64,000 bases of DNA. It comes from Granulosicoccus sp045110515 (GTDB taxonomy: Bacteria; Pseudomonadota; Gammaproteobacteria; Granulosicoccales; Granulosicoccaceae). The position numbers and the translations under genes are program-made. Location of the stretch: NCBI GenBank assembly GCA_045110515.1, contig JBGCGD010000057.1, positions 1 to 64,000 of the forward strand, read 5' to 3'. Of the stretch, positions 43,827 to 53,577 are shown piece after piece; position 1 is the stretch's first letter, and each line of letters begins with the position of its first letter. Below the pieces are notes generated by a model. The model saw nothing but the letters and a program-made list of their open reading frames with translations, was not told where the DNA came from and searched no databases.

Positions 43827-46785
43827 GTAAGCGGTCTCCATCAGGATCGACAAAATGTGGCGACACAATCTTTACAGTGATTGATTCGTTACGCAGAGGG
43901 TCAGCAGCAACGACCGTTTCACCTATTCGCTGTTGCCCATTGCGAATGAATCCGAGCCCTATAGAACTTTGAAGAGACGAGGAGTAGGCAACTGATGTCA
44001 TCCAGCCCTGATCATTTTCAAGTGTCGCTTCGGCATCAGTGGCTATGAAATGAGCTCCTGCTCTGAGTGTTGCCGCACCATCGGTTGGCATAAAGCCGAC
44101 TAGTTCGATGGGGTTTTCCGGGTTCATTTGGGGGCGGCGGGACAGGACAGCTCCCAAGCAGTCTTTTTTGGTTGACACCATGCGCCCTAAACCCAAGTTG
44201 GCTGCTGTGGTTTGACCATTGAGTTCATTGCCGGCTGCGTGGCCTTTCTCAATTCTCATGACACCCAATGCTTCCGTGCCGTATGGCACCGCGTTAAAGG
44301 TTTTTCCTGCCTGCATAAGTGCATGCATGAGGGAGTTACCATATCTTGCAGGTACGGCTATTTCGTAAGCAAGCTCTCCGGAGAACGAGATGCGGAACAA
44401 GCGAGCGGGAGTTCCTCCGCACACATTAAGTTCGCCGCACGCCATAAATGGAAACCCCTCGTTACTGATATCGAAAGGTACATCAACAATTTTGCTCAAC
44501 AGGTTTCGAGCGTTTGGACCTGCAACAGCAAACTGTGCCCATTGTTCAGTGGCTGATATCAGATGCACATCCATTGTTGGGTACAAACACTGACGAGCAA
44601 ACTCCATGTGTCGGAAAACACTGACAGCATTGGCTGTTGTTGTCGTCATAACGTAGTGATTTTGACCCAGTCGTGCGGTAGTTCCATCGTCCATGACGAA
44701 TCCGTCTTCTCTTAACATCAAGCCATAGCGAACCTTGCCAATCGCCAGTGTTGAGAACGTGTTGGCATAGACCTTATCGAGGAATTCCGCAGCATCGCGT
44801 CCTTGCACATCGATTTTCCCAAGCGTCGTTACGTCGCAAATTCCCACAGATTCACGAGTGGCTGTGACTTCCCGATCGACACTTTCACGCCAATGCGATT
44901 CACCGGGCAGTGCATACCACTGAGCACGTAACCACATACCCACTTCAACAAACTCAGCGCCGTGTGCATCCGCCCACTGGTGGCTGGGTGTCAGTCGTGT
45001 TGGACGAAAGTGTTTGCCACGGGCTCGACCGGCTAAAGCGCCAATGGGCACAGGCGTGTACGGTGGACGGAATATCGTGGTACCCGTGTCCTCAATGGAT
45101 TTGCCGCTAATCTCAGACAAGATGCCAAGACCGAGCACGTTCGCGGTTTTTCCTTGATCTGTGGCCATACCCAAAGTGGTATAGCGTTTTAAATGCTCAA
45201 CAGCTTTGAATCCTTCACGTACAGATTGCGCAATGTCTTTCGAAGTGACATCGTTTTGTAAATCTACCCATGCCTTACCTTTACAATCCGGTACCTGCCA
45301 GAGAGGCGTGATTGTGTAGTCAATACTGTGAGCCTGCGGCGTACGCGTCGCCGTGACTTTGCTGCCCGCTTGGAGAAGAATGTCGGCAGCAGCCTCATGA
45401 CCTGAGCGCAAGCGTTCAGCAAGTCCAAATGAGCCGGATGCAGAGCCTACGACCTGCATGCCCGTTGGGAGATCATCCCCGGGGACGAAAGCTGCTATGT
45501 CGCTACGCCAGGTAGGGCGTCCCCGCTGGTGACACGTTAAATGGACATTAGGGTTCCATCCACCTGAGACCGCCAGGCAATCGCATGGAATGATGCGGCC
45601 GTCATTGAGTGTTATCGATTTGATTCCCAGGCGCCCTTGAGTGTCGATTACCTGACCACCCATCACAATCGATGCTCCAGGTATCGCCATTAACGGACTT
45701 ATCGAGCGAGAGTCTACGACCGCGACGACGTTAATTCCCGCATCGATAAGATCATGGGCTGTTCGCCAGCCCGAGTTATTGTTGGTGAATACAGCAACGC
45801 GTTTGCCGGGGGCAACTCCGTAACGGTTGACGTAGCCGCGGACAGAGCCGGCCAGCATGATCCCGGGGCGATCGTTATTTCCAAAGCCGATAGAGCGCTC
45901 TGTAGAACCGGCGGCAAGGAGTGCGCGCTTGCTATAGATGCGCCATAGAATTTGTCGCGGTAAGTCGCTGACACCGGCCAGATGATCGGTGCATTTTTCC
46001 AGTGCGCCGTATACCCCGTGATCGTAGGCACCATAGACCGTGGTTCGAGTCATGAACCTCACATTGTCCATGCTCTTCAATTCTTCGTAGGCATTTGCTG
46101 CCCATTGAGAACTGGGTTGGTCGTCTACGGTGTCAGTTTCATAGTTCAAACGTCCACCGGGTAGGAAGTCTTCGTCGGCAATAATCACCTGAAGACCACC
46201 TCTGCCTGCCGTGAGAGCCGCGCTTAAACCTGAAGCGCCAGCACCGATAACAAGCAAATCACAGTGGAGAAAGCCTTTGTCATAAACGTCAGGATCTTCT
46301 TCGCCTGATAGCGAACCTAAGCCTGCAGCCGCTCGTATTATGGGTTCGTAGAGTTTTTCCCAAAAGGCTTTGGGCCACATAAACGTCTTGTAGTAAAAAC
46401 CGGCACTTAAGAACGACGACAGATGATCATTAATTGCCATCAAATCGAAAGACAATGGCCCTTTATGGTTTTGACTTCGCGCTTCAAGCCCTTTGTACAG
46501 TTCAATGACAGTTGCGCGAGTATTAGGCTCTTTGTACGCACCTGTACCCAGTTCTACTAAGGCGTTAGGTTCTTCAGAGCCGGTGGTGATTATCCCGCGG
46601 GGTCGGTGGTACTTGAATGATCTGCCCACCAAACGCTGGCCATTGGCTAATAGGGCAGAGGCTAATGTATCTCCCTGCAGGCCATGGAACTTACGGTCAT
46701 TGAAAATAAACGGTACCGGTGCGCTGGAATCTAATAGGCCTTGGCCGATACGATTTACAGCGATAGTGTTGTTTGAATCGTTCAT
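43819..46785 (-). CDS. soxA: sarcosine oxidase subunit alpha
   Basis: Large subunit of heterotetrameric sarcosine oxidase, 988 residues. The N-terminal part (IFNDRKFHGLQGDTLASALL) is the 2Fe-2S-like fold without cysteines. The central region binds NAD (LLVIGAGASGLSAALTAG). The C-terminal half is a GcvT-like folate-binding domain. The complex oxidatively demethylates sarcosine to glycine and passes the methyl group to THF. It overlaps soxD by four bases and soxG by a few bases. Confidence 0.95.
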   Translation of the reverse strand: MNDSNNTIAVNRIGQGLLDSSAPVPFIFNDRKFHGLQGDTLASALLANGQRLVGRSFKYHRPRGIITTGSEEPNALVELGTGAYKEPNTRATVIELYKGLEARSQNHKGPLSFDLMAINDHLSSFLSAGFYYKTFMWPKAFWEKLYEPIIRAAAGLGSLSGEEDPDVYDKGFLHCDLLVIGAGASGLSAALTAGRGGLQVIIADEDFLPGGRLNYETDTVDDQPSSQWAANAYEELKSMDNVRFMTRTTVYGAYDHGVYGALEKCTDHLAGVSDLPRQILWRIYSKRALLAAGSTERSIGFGNNDRPGIMLAGSVRGYVNRYGVAPGKRVAVFTNNNSGWRTAHDLIDAGINVVAVVDSRSISPLMAIPGASIVMGGQVIDTQGRLGIKSITLNDGRIIPCDCLAVSGGWNPNVHLTCHQRGRPTWRSDIAAFVPGDDLPTGMQVVGSASGSFGLAERLRSGHEAAADILLQAGSKVTATRTPQAHSIDYTITPLWQVPDCKGKAWVDLQNDVTSKDIAQSVREGFKAVEHLKRYTTLGMATDQGKTANVLGLGILSEISGKSIEDTGTTIFRPPYTPVPIGALAGRARGKHFRPTRLTPSHQWADAHGAEFVEVGMWLRAQWYALPGESHWRESVDREVTATRESVGICDVTTLGKIDVQGRDAAEFLDKVYANTFSTLAIGKVRYGLMLREDGFVMDDGTTARLGQNHYVMTTTTANAVSVFRHMEFARQCLYPTMDVHLISATEQWAQFAVAGPNARNLLSKIVDVPFDISNEGFPFMACGELNVCGGTPARLFRISFSGELAYEIAVPARYGNSLMHALMQAGKTFNAVPYGTEALGVMRIEKGHAAGNELNGQTTAANLGLGRMVSTKKDCLGAVLSRRPQMNPENPIELVGFMPTDGAATLRAGAHFIATDAEATLENDQGWMTSVAYSSSLQSSIGLGFIRNGQQRIGETVVAADPLRNESITVKIVSPHFVDPDGDRLRV

Positions 46786-47078
46786 GTAGCACCAGCTCTG
46801 TTTGAATGCATACGAGCGACATCTCGCGCAAGCTCTACTCGAGTTATGTCGTGCGTCAGAGTGTTTCTAGTCACCACTAACCAAGATCGATCGCCTTGCT
46901 CGTGGTACCAAAGTTCGCGATGCTCGCCAGCATTGTTATCCCTTAGATGCAAGTACTCGTAAAACTCTTCTGCGGCTGTTTCTGATTGCGGGTCTGGTCG
47001 GTTGATAAGCGAAGCGTCTCCAAGGTAGACGAATTCGGCAGCATCTCTTGGTCCCAACAAAGGGTGATTGATAATCAT
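46782..47078 (-). CDS. soxD: sarcosine oxidase subunit delta, zinc ligands mostly lost
   Basis: Small delta subunit, 98 residues, recognised from LGPRDAAEFVYLGDA, YEYLHLRDN and TRNTLTHDI. Characterised SoxD binds zinc through a CxxC near the N-terminus plus a His and a Cys further on. Here the N-terminal pair aligns to His5 and Leu8, and the later Cys aligns to Asp (WYHEQGDRSW); only the His remains. No frameshift is visible. The gene keeps its place between soxB and soxA, so the subunit is probably retained without a normal zinc site. Confidence 0.85.
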   Translation of the reverse strand: MIINHPLLGPRDAAEFVYLGDASLINRPDPQSETAAEEFYEYLHLRDNNAGEHRELWYHEQGDRSWLVVTRNTLTHDITRVELARDVARMHSNRAGAT

Positions 47079-47091
47079 AGTCGTCTACCCC

Positions 47092-48342
47092 TTAATGCAA
47101 GTTGGGTTGAGCGCCAGCACCACGTTCATCAACAACAGCGCCTGTCTTGAAGCGGTTGAGTAGAAGTTCCGTCGCTACATCATGGTGATTGTCTGTTGCT
47201 ATCAGATGGGCATAGCACCACCCACTGGCCGGAGTTGCCTTAAAACCGCCGTAGCACCACCCCCCGTTAAAATACAATCCTGGTACGTCAGTTTTATCAA
47301 TGAACGGAGAGCCATCCATGGACATATCCATGATGCCACCCCAGCTACGCAGTAATCGCGCTCTGCCAATTTTTGGCATGATGGCCATTCCGCCTTCACA
47401 AACATCTTCAACCACCGGCAGATTGCCTCGTTGTGCGTAGGAGTTATAGCCGTCTATATCTCCCCCGAATACCAATCCTCCTTTATCAGATTGGCTGATG
47501 TAGAAGTGTCCCGCACCAAATGTAATGACACCTGGAATGGCGGGTTTTAATCCTTCTGAGACAAAGGCCTGAAGCACATGGCTTTCGATTGGCAGACGCA
47601 TGCCTGCTAAAGACATCACGCGTCCTGAGGAGCCTGCCACGCAAACGGCCACTTTCTTAGCGCCAATGCGACCGCGGCTAGTATCAACTCCGACGCATCG
47701 ACCATTGTCCATAGTGAAACCGGTGACTTCGCAGTTTTGAATGATATCGACGCCGCGACCGTCTGCGCCTCTGGCGTATCCCCAGGCTACGGCGTCGTGC
47801 CGGACCGTGCCGCCTCGTGGCTGCCACAAGCCGCCTTTGATAGGAAAGCGTGCATTGGTGAAGTCCAAATCAGGGCAAAGATTTCTGATGCCGTCTTCAT
47901 CGAGTAAAACAGAATCGGCACCGGCCAGACGCATGGAGTTTCCGCGTCTCGCGAAAGCATCCCGCTGTGCATCGCTGTGGTAGAGATTGACGATTCCCCT
48001 TTGGGATACCATCGCGTTGTAGTTGAAATCCTGCTCTAAGCCTTCCCACAGTTTTAAAGAGAGTTCATAGAATGGCTCGTTACCCGGAAGCATGTAGTTT
48101 GATCGGATAATGGTGGTATTGCGGCCAACGTTGCCGGATCCAATCCAGCCTTTTTCCAGCACCGCCACGTTAGTGATGCCATGCTCTTTCGCTAAATAGT
48201 GAGCTGTTGCGAGCCCGTGACCTCCGCCACCTACGATGATGACGTCGTACTGTTTTTTCGGTTCGGGATCGCGCCACGCAGGCTTCCATCCTTTATTACC
48301 GGTCAGACCCTCTTTGAGTACTTGAAATGCGGAATAGCGCAC
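47092..48342 (-). CDS. soxB: sarcosine oxidase subunit beta
   Basis: Flavoprotein subunit with the sarcosine-oxidising site, 416 residues from a GTG start. The FAD motif is VIIVGGGGHGLATAHYLA. The covalent FMN is expected on the His of GGTVRHDAVAWGYARGA. MDMSMDGSPFID and NGGWCYGGFKATPASG are typical of the C-terminal part. It is the first gene of soxBDAG-fhs and is divergent from the GlxA-type regulator. Confidence 0.95.
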   Translation of the reverse strand: MRYSAFQVLKEGLTGNKGWKPAWRDPEPKKQYDVIIVGGGGHGLATAHYLAKEHGITNVAVLEKGWIGSGNVGRNTTIIRSNYMLPGNEPFYELSLKLWEGLEQDFNYNAMVSQRGIVNLYHSDAQRDAFARRGNSMRLAGADSVLLDEDGIRNLCPDLDFTNARFPIKGGLWQPRGGTVRHDAVAWGYARGADGRGVDIIQNCEVTGFTMDNGRCVGVDTSRGRIGAKKVAVCVAGSSGRVMSLAGMRLPIESHVLQAFVSEGLKPAIPGVITFGAGHFYISQSDKGGLVFGGDIDGYNSYAQRGNLPVVEDVCEGGMAIMPKIGRARLLRSWGGIMDMSMDGSPFIDKTDVPGLYFNGGWCYGGFKATPASGWCYAHLIATDNHHDVATELLLNRFKTGAVVDERGAGAQPNLH

Positions 48343-48429
48343 GGCCGTTTACTCGATTGCTTGTTGAGTGAAGAATGAATCATTTACGAGTACTTGTGTC
48401 TGTCCTAAAAAGACGTAAACTTGTCTTAT

Positions 48430-49422
48430 ATGGACAAAGACGCGGTGCAAAAAGAATTTAGGGTCGGATTAGTCCTCATAGACGGGTTTCCGCTCATGGC
48501 CTATGCCTCCGCCCTAGAGCCGTTACGGGCCTCAAACTTACTGGCAAATGAGAAACTGTACGACATTCGTCATTTGCCCGTTAGCGGAGCCCGCTCTACG
48601 AGTTCGTCCGGTGCGGTCATCCGGGCAGATGCCTTTCTCGGAGAGCATGTGGATTTTGACCTAGTGCTGGTTATCGCTGGGAGTGATGTCGTCGATTTTC
48701 ATGATCGTCGTCTCGCAAGCTGGCTGCGCTTATTAGACAGTCGAGGTGTTCTGGTCGGCGGTGTATCCGGAGGCCCATTGGTGTTGGCAAGGGCGGGCAT
48801 TATGCAAGGGCATCGCATGACGATCCATTGGGATCACGTTAATGCGTTGAGTGCAGAAATTCACAAAGTTGTGCTTGAGCGATCACTATATGTTCGCGAC
48901 CGAAACCGACTGACTTGCGCGGGAGGTACGGCGGCATTGGACATGATGCACACGGTTATAACAGAGCATCACGGTCCAGCGTTCGCCCAGCGAGTTAGTG
49001 ATTGGTTTTTGCACACCGATTTTCGACAGGGCGATGACGCTCAACGCTCGGGTTTGGCGGAACGCTATAACACTAGTCATCAATCGCTTTTAAAAGCTCT
49101 GGAAGCGATGGAAAATCACATTGCAGACCCACTGGAGTTGAACCAGGTAGCTACCCTTTGTGGATTGAGCGCGCGGCAGCTAAATCGAGTGTTCAAAACG
49201 CACTTACAAGACAGTGCCGTCAATTTTTATAGCCTAATGCGTTTACAAAAAGCGCAACACTTGTTGAATACTACCTCGCTAACCGTGAGTGAAATAGCCG
49301 CTGCCACAGGCTTTGCCAACGGAGCACACTTTAGTAAGCGCTTCAAGGCTCTTAGCGGCTCTTCCCCCAAACAATATCGTTTGCAAATATCGTCCCCATC
49401 AGAGAGTGAATCTATCGCTTAG
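48430..49422 (+). CDS. GlxA-family AraC-type regulator, SouR/GbdR-like
   Basis: Transcription regulator of about 330 residues. The N-terminal DJ-1/PfpI-like sensor domain (about 10-170) lacks the nucleophilic Cys (GGVSGGPLVLARAGI). The C-terminal AraC helix-turn-helix (about 220-320) has TLCGLSARQLNRVFKTHL and TVSEIAAATGFANGAHFSKRF. Divergence from soxB makes it a likely activator of sarcosine genes, as SouR is in Pseudomonas. A dyad (TTGTC, seven bases, GACAA) at 48421-48437 overlaps the start and may be autoregulatory. TTG 48421 is an alternative start. Confidence 0.83.
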   Translation: MDKDAVQKEFRVGLVLIDGFPLMAYASALEPLRASNLLANEKLYDIRHLPVSGARSTSSSGAVIRADAFLGEHVDFDLVLVIAGSDVVDFHDRRLASWLRLLDSRGVLVGGVSGGPLVLARAGIMQGHRMTIHWDHVNALSAEIHKVVLERSLYVRDRNRLTCAGGTAALDMMHTVITEHHGPAFAQRVSDWFLHTDFRQGDDAQRSGLAERYNTSHQSLLKALEAMENHIADPLELNQVATLCGLSARQLNRVFKTHLQDSAVNFYSLMRLQKAQHLLNTTSLTVSEIAAATGFANGAHFSKRFKALSGSSPKQYRLQISSPSESESIA

Positions 49423-49542
49423 CCACAACCGTCGCAATCATTATCTTTAACCCGCGACACCGAAAGCTACTGTAAACTTCACCACCCCGAGCCATTCTGC
49501 TGCGCTGGCGGCAGATCACATCAATAGAGCTTTGCTACGTTT

Positions 49543-51945
49543 ATGAACTCAGGTTTAGCAGTATCTGCCGCATCTATACCTTCAAAAATTGCAGAGGCAA
49601 TTGCCGCTGAGACTCGGCAGGTTATAGCTGCCATTGAGCTATTAGATGGTGGTGCAACCGTGCCGTTTATTTCGCGTTATCGCAAAGAGGCCACCGGAGG
49701 CTTGACCGATTCTCAGTTGCGAACCTTAGAAGAAAAACTCATTTATTTAAGGGAACTGGACGATCGACGCAGTGCTATTGCTAACGCGATTGATGAACAA
49801 GGGAAGCTTGATAGTGCGTTGCAACAACGCATCTTGCAGGCATCAACAAAGGCTGAACTCGAAGACCTATATTTACCTTTTAAAAAGAAACGGCGAACCA
49901 AAGGGCAGATAGCTATTGAAGCTGGGCTTGAACCTTTAGCCGAGAGTTTGTGGAACGATCCGGAAAAAGACCCGGCAATAGAGGCGAAAAAATATATAAA
50001 CAGCGATCCTGCCTCGGAGGCGCCGGTTGTCGATGAGAAGTCTGCATTAGATGGTGCTCGCTACATTCTTATGGAGCGCTTTGCAGAGGATGCAGCGTTG
50101 ATTGCAAAACTACGTGAGCAACTCAGTAATCAGGCTTTTTTATGCGCAAGTGTTGTCAAAGGCAAAGATTCAGAAGGTGCAAAGTTTCGAGATTATTTTG
50201 ATCATCAAGAGAGCTATGCGCGGGTCCCTGGGCATAGGGCACTGGCAATGTTTCGTGGACGTACAGAAGGGGTGTTATCGCTAAGCCTACTGATGAAGGA
50301 CAGCGATGAATACAATGATAAGGCCTGCGTCGATACAGTTGCCAAACATCTTGGGTTTGTTCATCAAAGCAAACCGGCTGATGATTGGCGGGGGCAAGTC
50401 GTCTCATGGACGTGGAAGGTTAAGTTATCACTGCATTTAGAAAGTGAGATGATGTCCGGGCTGCGTAACAGGGCAGATGCTGAAGCCATTAGCGTCTTTG
50501 CGGCAAACTTACAAGATCTCTTACTGGCAGCACCCGCAGGCCCAAGGCCGACTCTGGGTTTAGATCCGGGGTATCGCTCAGGAGTAAAAGTCACAGTCGT
50601 TGATAGTACGGGGAAGGTTGTCGATCACACAGCCGTTTTCCCGCACAAGCCTCAGGCACAGTGGGAACAATCCTTGGCCATACTGGGCGCGCTTTGCGAA
50701 CGCCATAATGTTGATTTGATCGCAATCGGTAACGGCACTGCAAGTCGTGAGACCGAAAAGTTGGCAGATGAATTAATTGTACGTTTACGGAAAACGCTAA
50801 AAGAGCGAAGGGCAGATTTAATCAAGGTCGTTGTATCAGAAGCGGGCGCATCGGTTTACTCAGCCTCTAAAATCGCAGAAGATGAGTTCCCCGATTTGGA
50901 CGTGACAATTCGTGGCGCGATCTCCATAGCAAGACGTTTGCAGGATCCTTTGGCTGAGCTTGTCAAAATTGATCCTAAGGCGATAGGTGTCGGTCAATAC
51001 CAGCATGATGTATCTCAAACGGCTCTTGCCAAAAGTCTTGAAGCGACGGTTGAAGATTGCGTTAATGCTGTGGGCGTCGATTTAGACACTGCATCGGCTG
51101 CGTTGTTAGGACGTGTTGCAGGTTTAACACCCACACTTGCCAGCAATATTGTTGCTTACAGAGATGAACAAGGTGCGTTTCAAAGTCGAAAGCAGCTGAC
51201 GAAAGTGCCAAGACTGGGCCCGAAAGCATTTGAACAGGCAGCAGGGTTTCTACGTATACCCAACGGTACTAACCCATTAGATGCTTCAGGCGTGCATCCA
51301 GAGGCTTATCCGGTTGTCGAGCGGATCATTAAGCACCTCGGAAAACCCATCGATGATGTCATCGGCAACGGGGCGCTGCTTAAAACACTAAGTGCGGAAC
51401 AGTTTGTTGATGATCAGTTCGGTGTTCCCACCGTCAGAGATATCATCGAAGAGCTGGACAAACCCGGCAGAGATCCTCGACCGGAATTTCGTGCTGTCCG
51501 TTTTGCCGATGGTGTGCAATCAGTTAACGATTTAGTCCCTAACCAGGTCCTGGAAGGAAAAGTCACTAACGTCACAGCGTTTGGTGCTTTCGTCGATATA
51601 GGAGTACATCAGGATGGTTTGGTCCATATATCTGCACTGAGCGATACCTTCGTAAAGGACCCGAGAGATGTAGTGAAAGCTGGAGACATTGTAAAAGTAA
51701 AAGTGATGTCCGTTGATGTAGCGCGCATGCGAATAGGGTTGTCTATGCGCATGAGTGACGATGCACATGAGACATCTGAAAAGGGTGGTGCGCGTCAATC
51801 GGCGAGAAATACGCGGGAATCCAAGCCAAATCGCCAATCTGCACGTCATCAGCCGTCGAAAAACGGGGGCAGTCGCTCTACGAGCGATGACGCTCCATCG
51901 GCGCTAGCGTTATCTCTAAAAGCAGCTCTGGAAGGTAAACGTTAG
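49543..51945 (+). CDS. tex: Tex-type RNA-binding transcription accessory protein
   Basis: Tex protein of 800 residues. Domains in order are: Tex N-terminal helical domain (FISRYRKEATGGLTDSQL), a YqgF-like nuclease fold (LGLDPGYRSGVKVTVVD), tandem helix-hairpin-helix (LVGRVAG-like region and LGPKAFEQAAGFLRI), and a C-terminal S1 domain (GKVTNVTAFGAFVDIGVHQD). A basic, low-complexity tail follows. The family acts in transcription and RNA metabolism. It is monocistronic by position. Confidence 0.95.
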   Translation: MNSGLAVSAASIPSKIAEAIAAETRQVIAAIELLDGGATVPFISRYRKEATGGLTDSQLRTLEEKLIYLRELDDRRSAIANAIDEQGKLDSALQQRILQASTKAELEDLYLPFKKKRRTKGQIAIEAGLEPLAESLWNDPEKDPAIEAKKYINSDPASEAPVVDEKSALDGARYILMERFAEDAALIAKLREQLSNQAFLCASVVKGKDSEGAKFRDYFDHQESYARVPGHRALAMFRGRTEGVLSLSLLMKDSDEYNDKACVDTVAKHLGFVHQSKPADDWRGQVVSWTWKVKLSLHLESEMMSGLRNRADAEAISVFAANLQDLLLAAPAGPRPTLGLDPGYRSGVKVTVVDSTGKVVDHTAVFPHKPQAQWEQSLAILGALCERHNVDLIAIGNGTASRETEKLADELIVRLRKTLKERRADLIKVVVSEAGASVYSASKIAEDEFPDLDVTIRGAISIARRLQDPLAELVKIDPKAIGVGQYQHDVSQTALAKSLEATVEDCVNAVGVDLDTASAALLGRVAGLTPTLASNIVAYRDEQGAFQSRKQLTKVPRLGPKAFEQAAGFLRIPNGTNPLDASGVHPEAYPVVERIIKHLGKPIDDVIGNGALLKTLSAEQFVDDQFGVPTVRDIIEELDKPGRDPRPEFRAVRFADGVQSVNDLVPNQVLEGKVTNVTAFGAFVDIGVHQDGLVHISALSDTFVKDPRDVVKAGDIVKVKVMSVDVARMRIGLSMRMSDDAHETSEKGGARQSARNTRESKPNRQSARHQPSKNGGSRSTSDDAPSALALSLKAALEGKR

Positions 51946-52115
51946 GGGGTAATCTAGTCGTTGATTCGGGTTAGAAATACCCTGGAGCTGAGTTGTTTTG
52001 TGATCCGTTCACAGTAACCGGGTTATAAGAGGAAAAGCTAACCCCTATCTACTCAAACCGAAGTGCTGTCAGCCGCTGTTCTGTTCTATCCGTTGTGTTT
52101 GGAAAAGAAAAGTAA

Positions 52116-53066
52116 ATGACCGAAAAATATCGCCTAGTAACTCGCAGTGACTTTGACGGCCTCGTATGTGCTGTTTTGTTCAAGCACATGGACATGATCG
52201 ATGATATTAGTTTTGTTCATCCCAAAGATATGCAGGACGGCAAAATTGATATCTTGGCATCAGATATCACGACTAATCTACCTTTCTGCGAGGGTGCTCA
52301 TTTGGTGTTCGATCACCATGATTCTGAAACCAAGCGCAATGATGTAAGCGTGTCGAATTACATCATTGACCCAGATGCGCCGTCAGCCGCACGAGTCGTG
52401 TGGAAGCACTATGGCGGGCATGACACGTTCCCTTCTCAGTGGGATGAAATGATGGAGGCGGTCGATAAAGCCGATTCGGCGCAATACTCCATGGAGGAAG
52501 TGCTCGAGCCTAAAAACTGGGAATTGCTTAACATGCTTATGGATTCCAGAACCGGACTCGGGCGATTCCGCGAATTCAGAATTTCTAACTATGCATTAAT
52601 GATGGAGCTCATTGATGCCTGCAGTACCCAGTCTATTGAGGAGATTCTTAAGCTTCCCGATGTAGTGGAGCGGGTAGAGCTATACGAGCAGCATGCCGAT
52701 AAATTCAAGGAGCAACTCCTGCGTTGTGGCACCGTTCACGGTAATGTAGTCGTGCTAGATCTTCGCGATGAAGAAACCATTTACCCAGGTAGTCGTTTTA
52801 GCATCTATGCGCTCTATCCTCAATGCAATATTTCAATTCATCAGCTTTGGGGCTTTCGCCAGCAGAATACAGTTTTCGCTACAGGAAAATCTATCTTCGA
52901 TCGGAGTTGCAAAACTCACGTTGGTGATCTGATGCTTGAATACGCAGGCGGTGGTCATGCTGCGGCTGGTACTTGTCAAATTGACAACGAGAAAGCCGAT
53001 GATGTACTCAAAGAACTCATTGCAACCATTAATGCCAACGAAGAGCCTTTGGCAAAGGCAAGTTAG
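52116..53066 (+). CDS. DHH-family phosphoesterase
   Basis: Soluble phosphoesterase of 316 residues. The N-terminal metal motif is RSDFDGLVCAVL and the DHH-type motif is VFDHHDSE. The C-terminal DHHA1 domain ends with YAGGGHAAAGTCQ. Relatives include exopolyphosphatase-like enzymes and NrnA-type nanoRNases; the substrate cannot be told. A strong terminator follows at 53128-53162. Confidence 0.85.
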   Translation: MTEKYRLVTRSDFDGLVCAVLFKHMDMIDDISFVHPKDMQDGKIDILASDITTNLPFCEGAHLVFDHHDSETKRNDVSVSNYIIDPDAPSAARVVWKHYGGHDTFPSQWDEMMEAVDKADSAQYSMEEVLEPKNWELLNMLMDSRTGLGRFREFRISNYALMMELIDACSTQSIEEILKLPDVVERVELYEQHADKFKEQLLRCGTVHGNVVVLDLRDEETIYPGSRFSIYALYPQCNISIHQLWGFRQQNTVFATGKSIFDRSCKTHVGDLMLEYAGGGHAAAGTCQIDNEKADDVLKELIATINANEEPLAKAS

Positions 53067-53127
53067 TACTCAGTCTGAACCTTCGAAAAATACGATTTAT
53101 TTATAAATATCAGTAGAAGACGTAGTC

Positions 53128-53162
53128 AGTGCCGCTAGGGTGTACCCTAGCGGCACTTTTTT
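53128..53162 (+). terminator. strong Rho-independent terminator
   Basis: A perfect 13-bp stem, arms 53128-53140 and 53145-53157, encloses the loop TGTA and is followed by six T residues. It ends the DHH gene transcript just ahead of the S4 gene. Confidence 0.92.
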
Positions 53163-53178
53163 GTATTTGTGAAAAAAT

Positions 53179-53436
53179 ATGTCTTCCGAGAGTGCTCCTC
53201 CACCATCTGAGTCCAGAGATGTGATTTTAGAGACAGAGCCCGTGGAGCTTTATAAAATATTAAAGTTTGAAGCGTTGGTGAGTAGTGGTGGCGAGGCCAA
53301 AATGGTCATTGACGATGGCTTGGTTTTTGTTAACGGTGAGCTTGAAACACGCCGTCGCAGGAAAATCCGCCGGAATGACGTTATAGATTTCGATTGCATC
53401 CGATTAAACATGGTTGTCGATCACGATGCTGCATAA
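53179..53436 (+). CDS. S4-domain RNA-binding protein (YbcJ-like)
   Basis: Small S4 RNA-binding protein of 85 residues. The core is LYKILKFEALVSSGGEAKMV followed by VFVNGELETRRRRKIR, the standard S4 pattern. It starts 17 bases after the terminator T-tract, so its promoter must overlap the terminator region or be read-through. The RNA target is unknown. Confidence 0.85.
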   Translation: MSSESAPPPSESRDVILETEPVELYKILKFEALVSSGGEAKMVIDDGLVFVNGELETRRRRKIRRNDVIDFDCIRLNMVVDHDAA

Positions 53437-53577
53437 CCGAAAGCCGGAAACACAAGTGCAAAGAATTCGCTAGTGTGCAATACAGGCTTGGTGACCCAGA
53501 GTTTTAGAAAAAGTGCGTTGCGCAAGCAGGCTAACCTCCTGCCTATGAGCAGGGCAAGAGAGGTCAGCTAGCATCAA

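Noticed and set aside
43819..43841. soxA/soxG overlap as a frameshifted fusion
   Set aside because: Short overlaps between these genes are normal, and both proteins have complete family ends.
53437..53577. Terminator between the S4 gene and the S9 peptidase gene
   Set aside because: Only a weak GCAGG/CCTGC pairing was found, with no T-tract.
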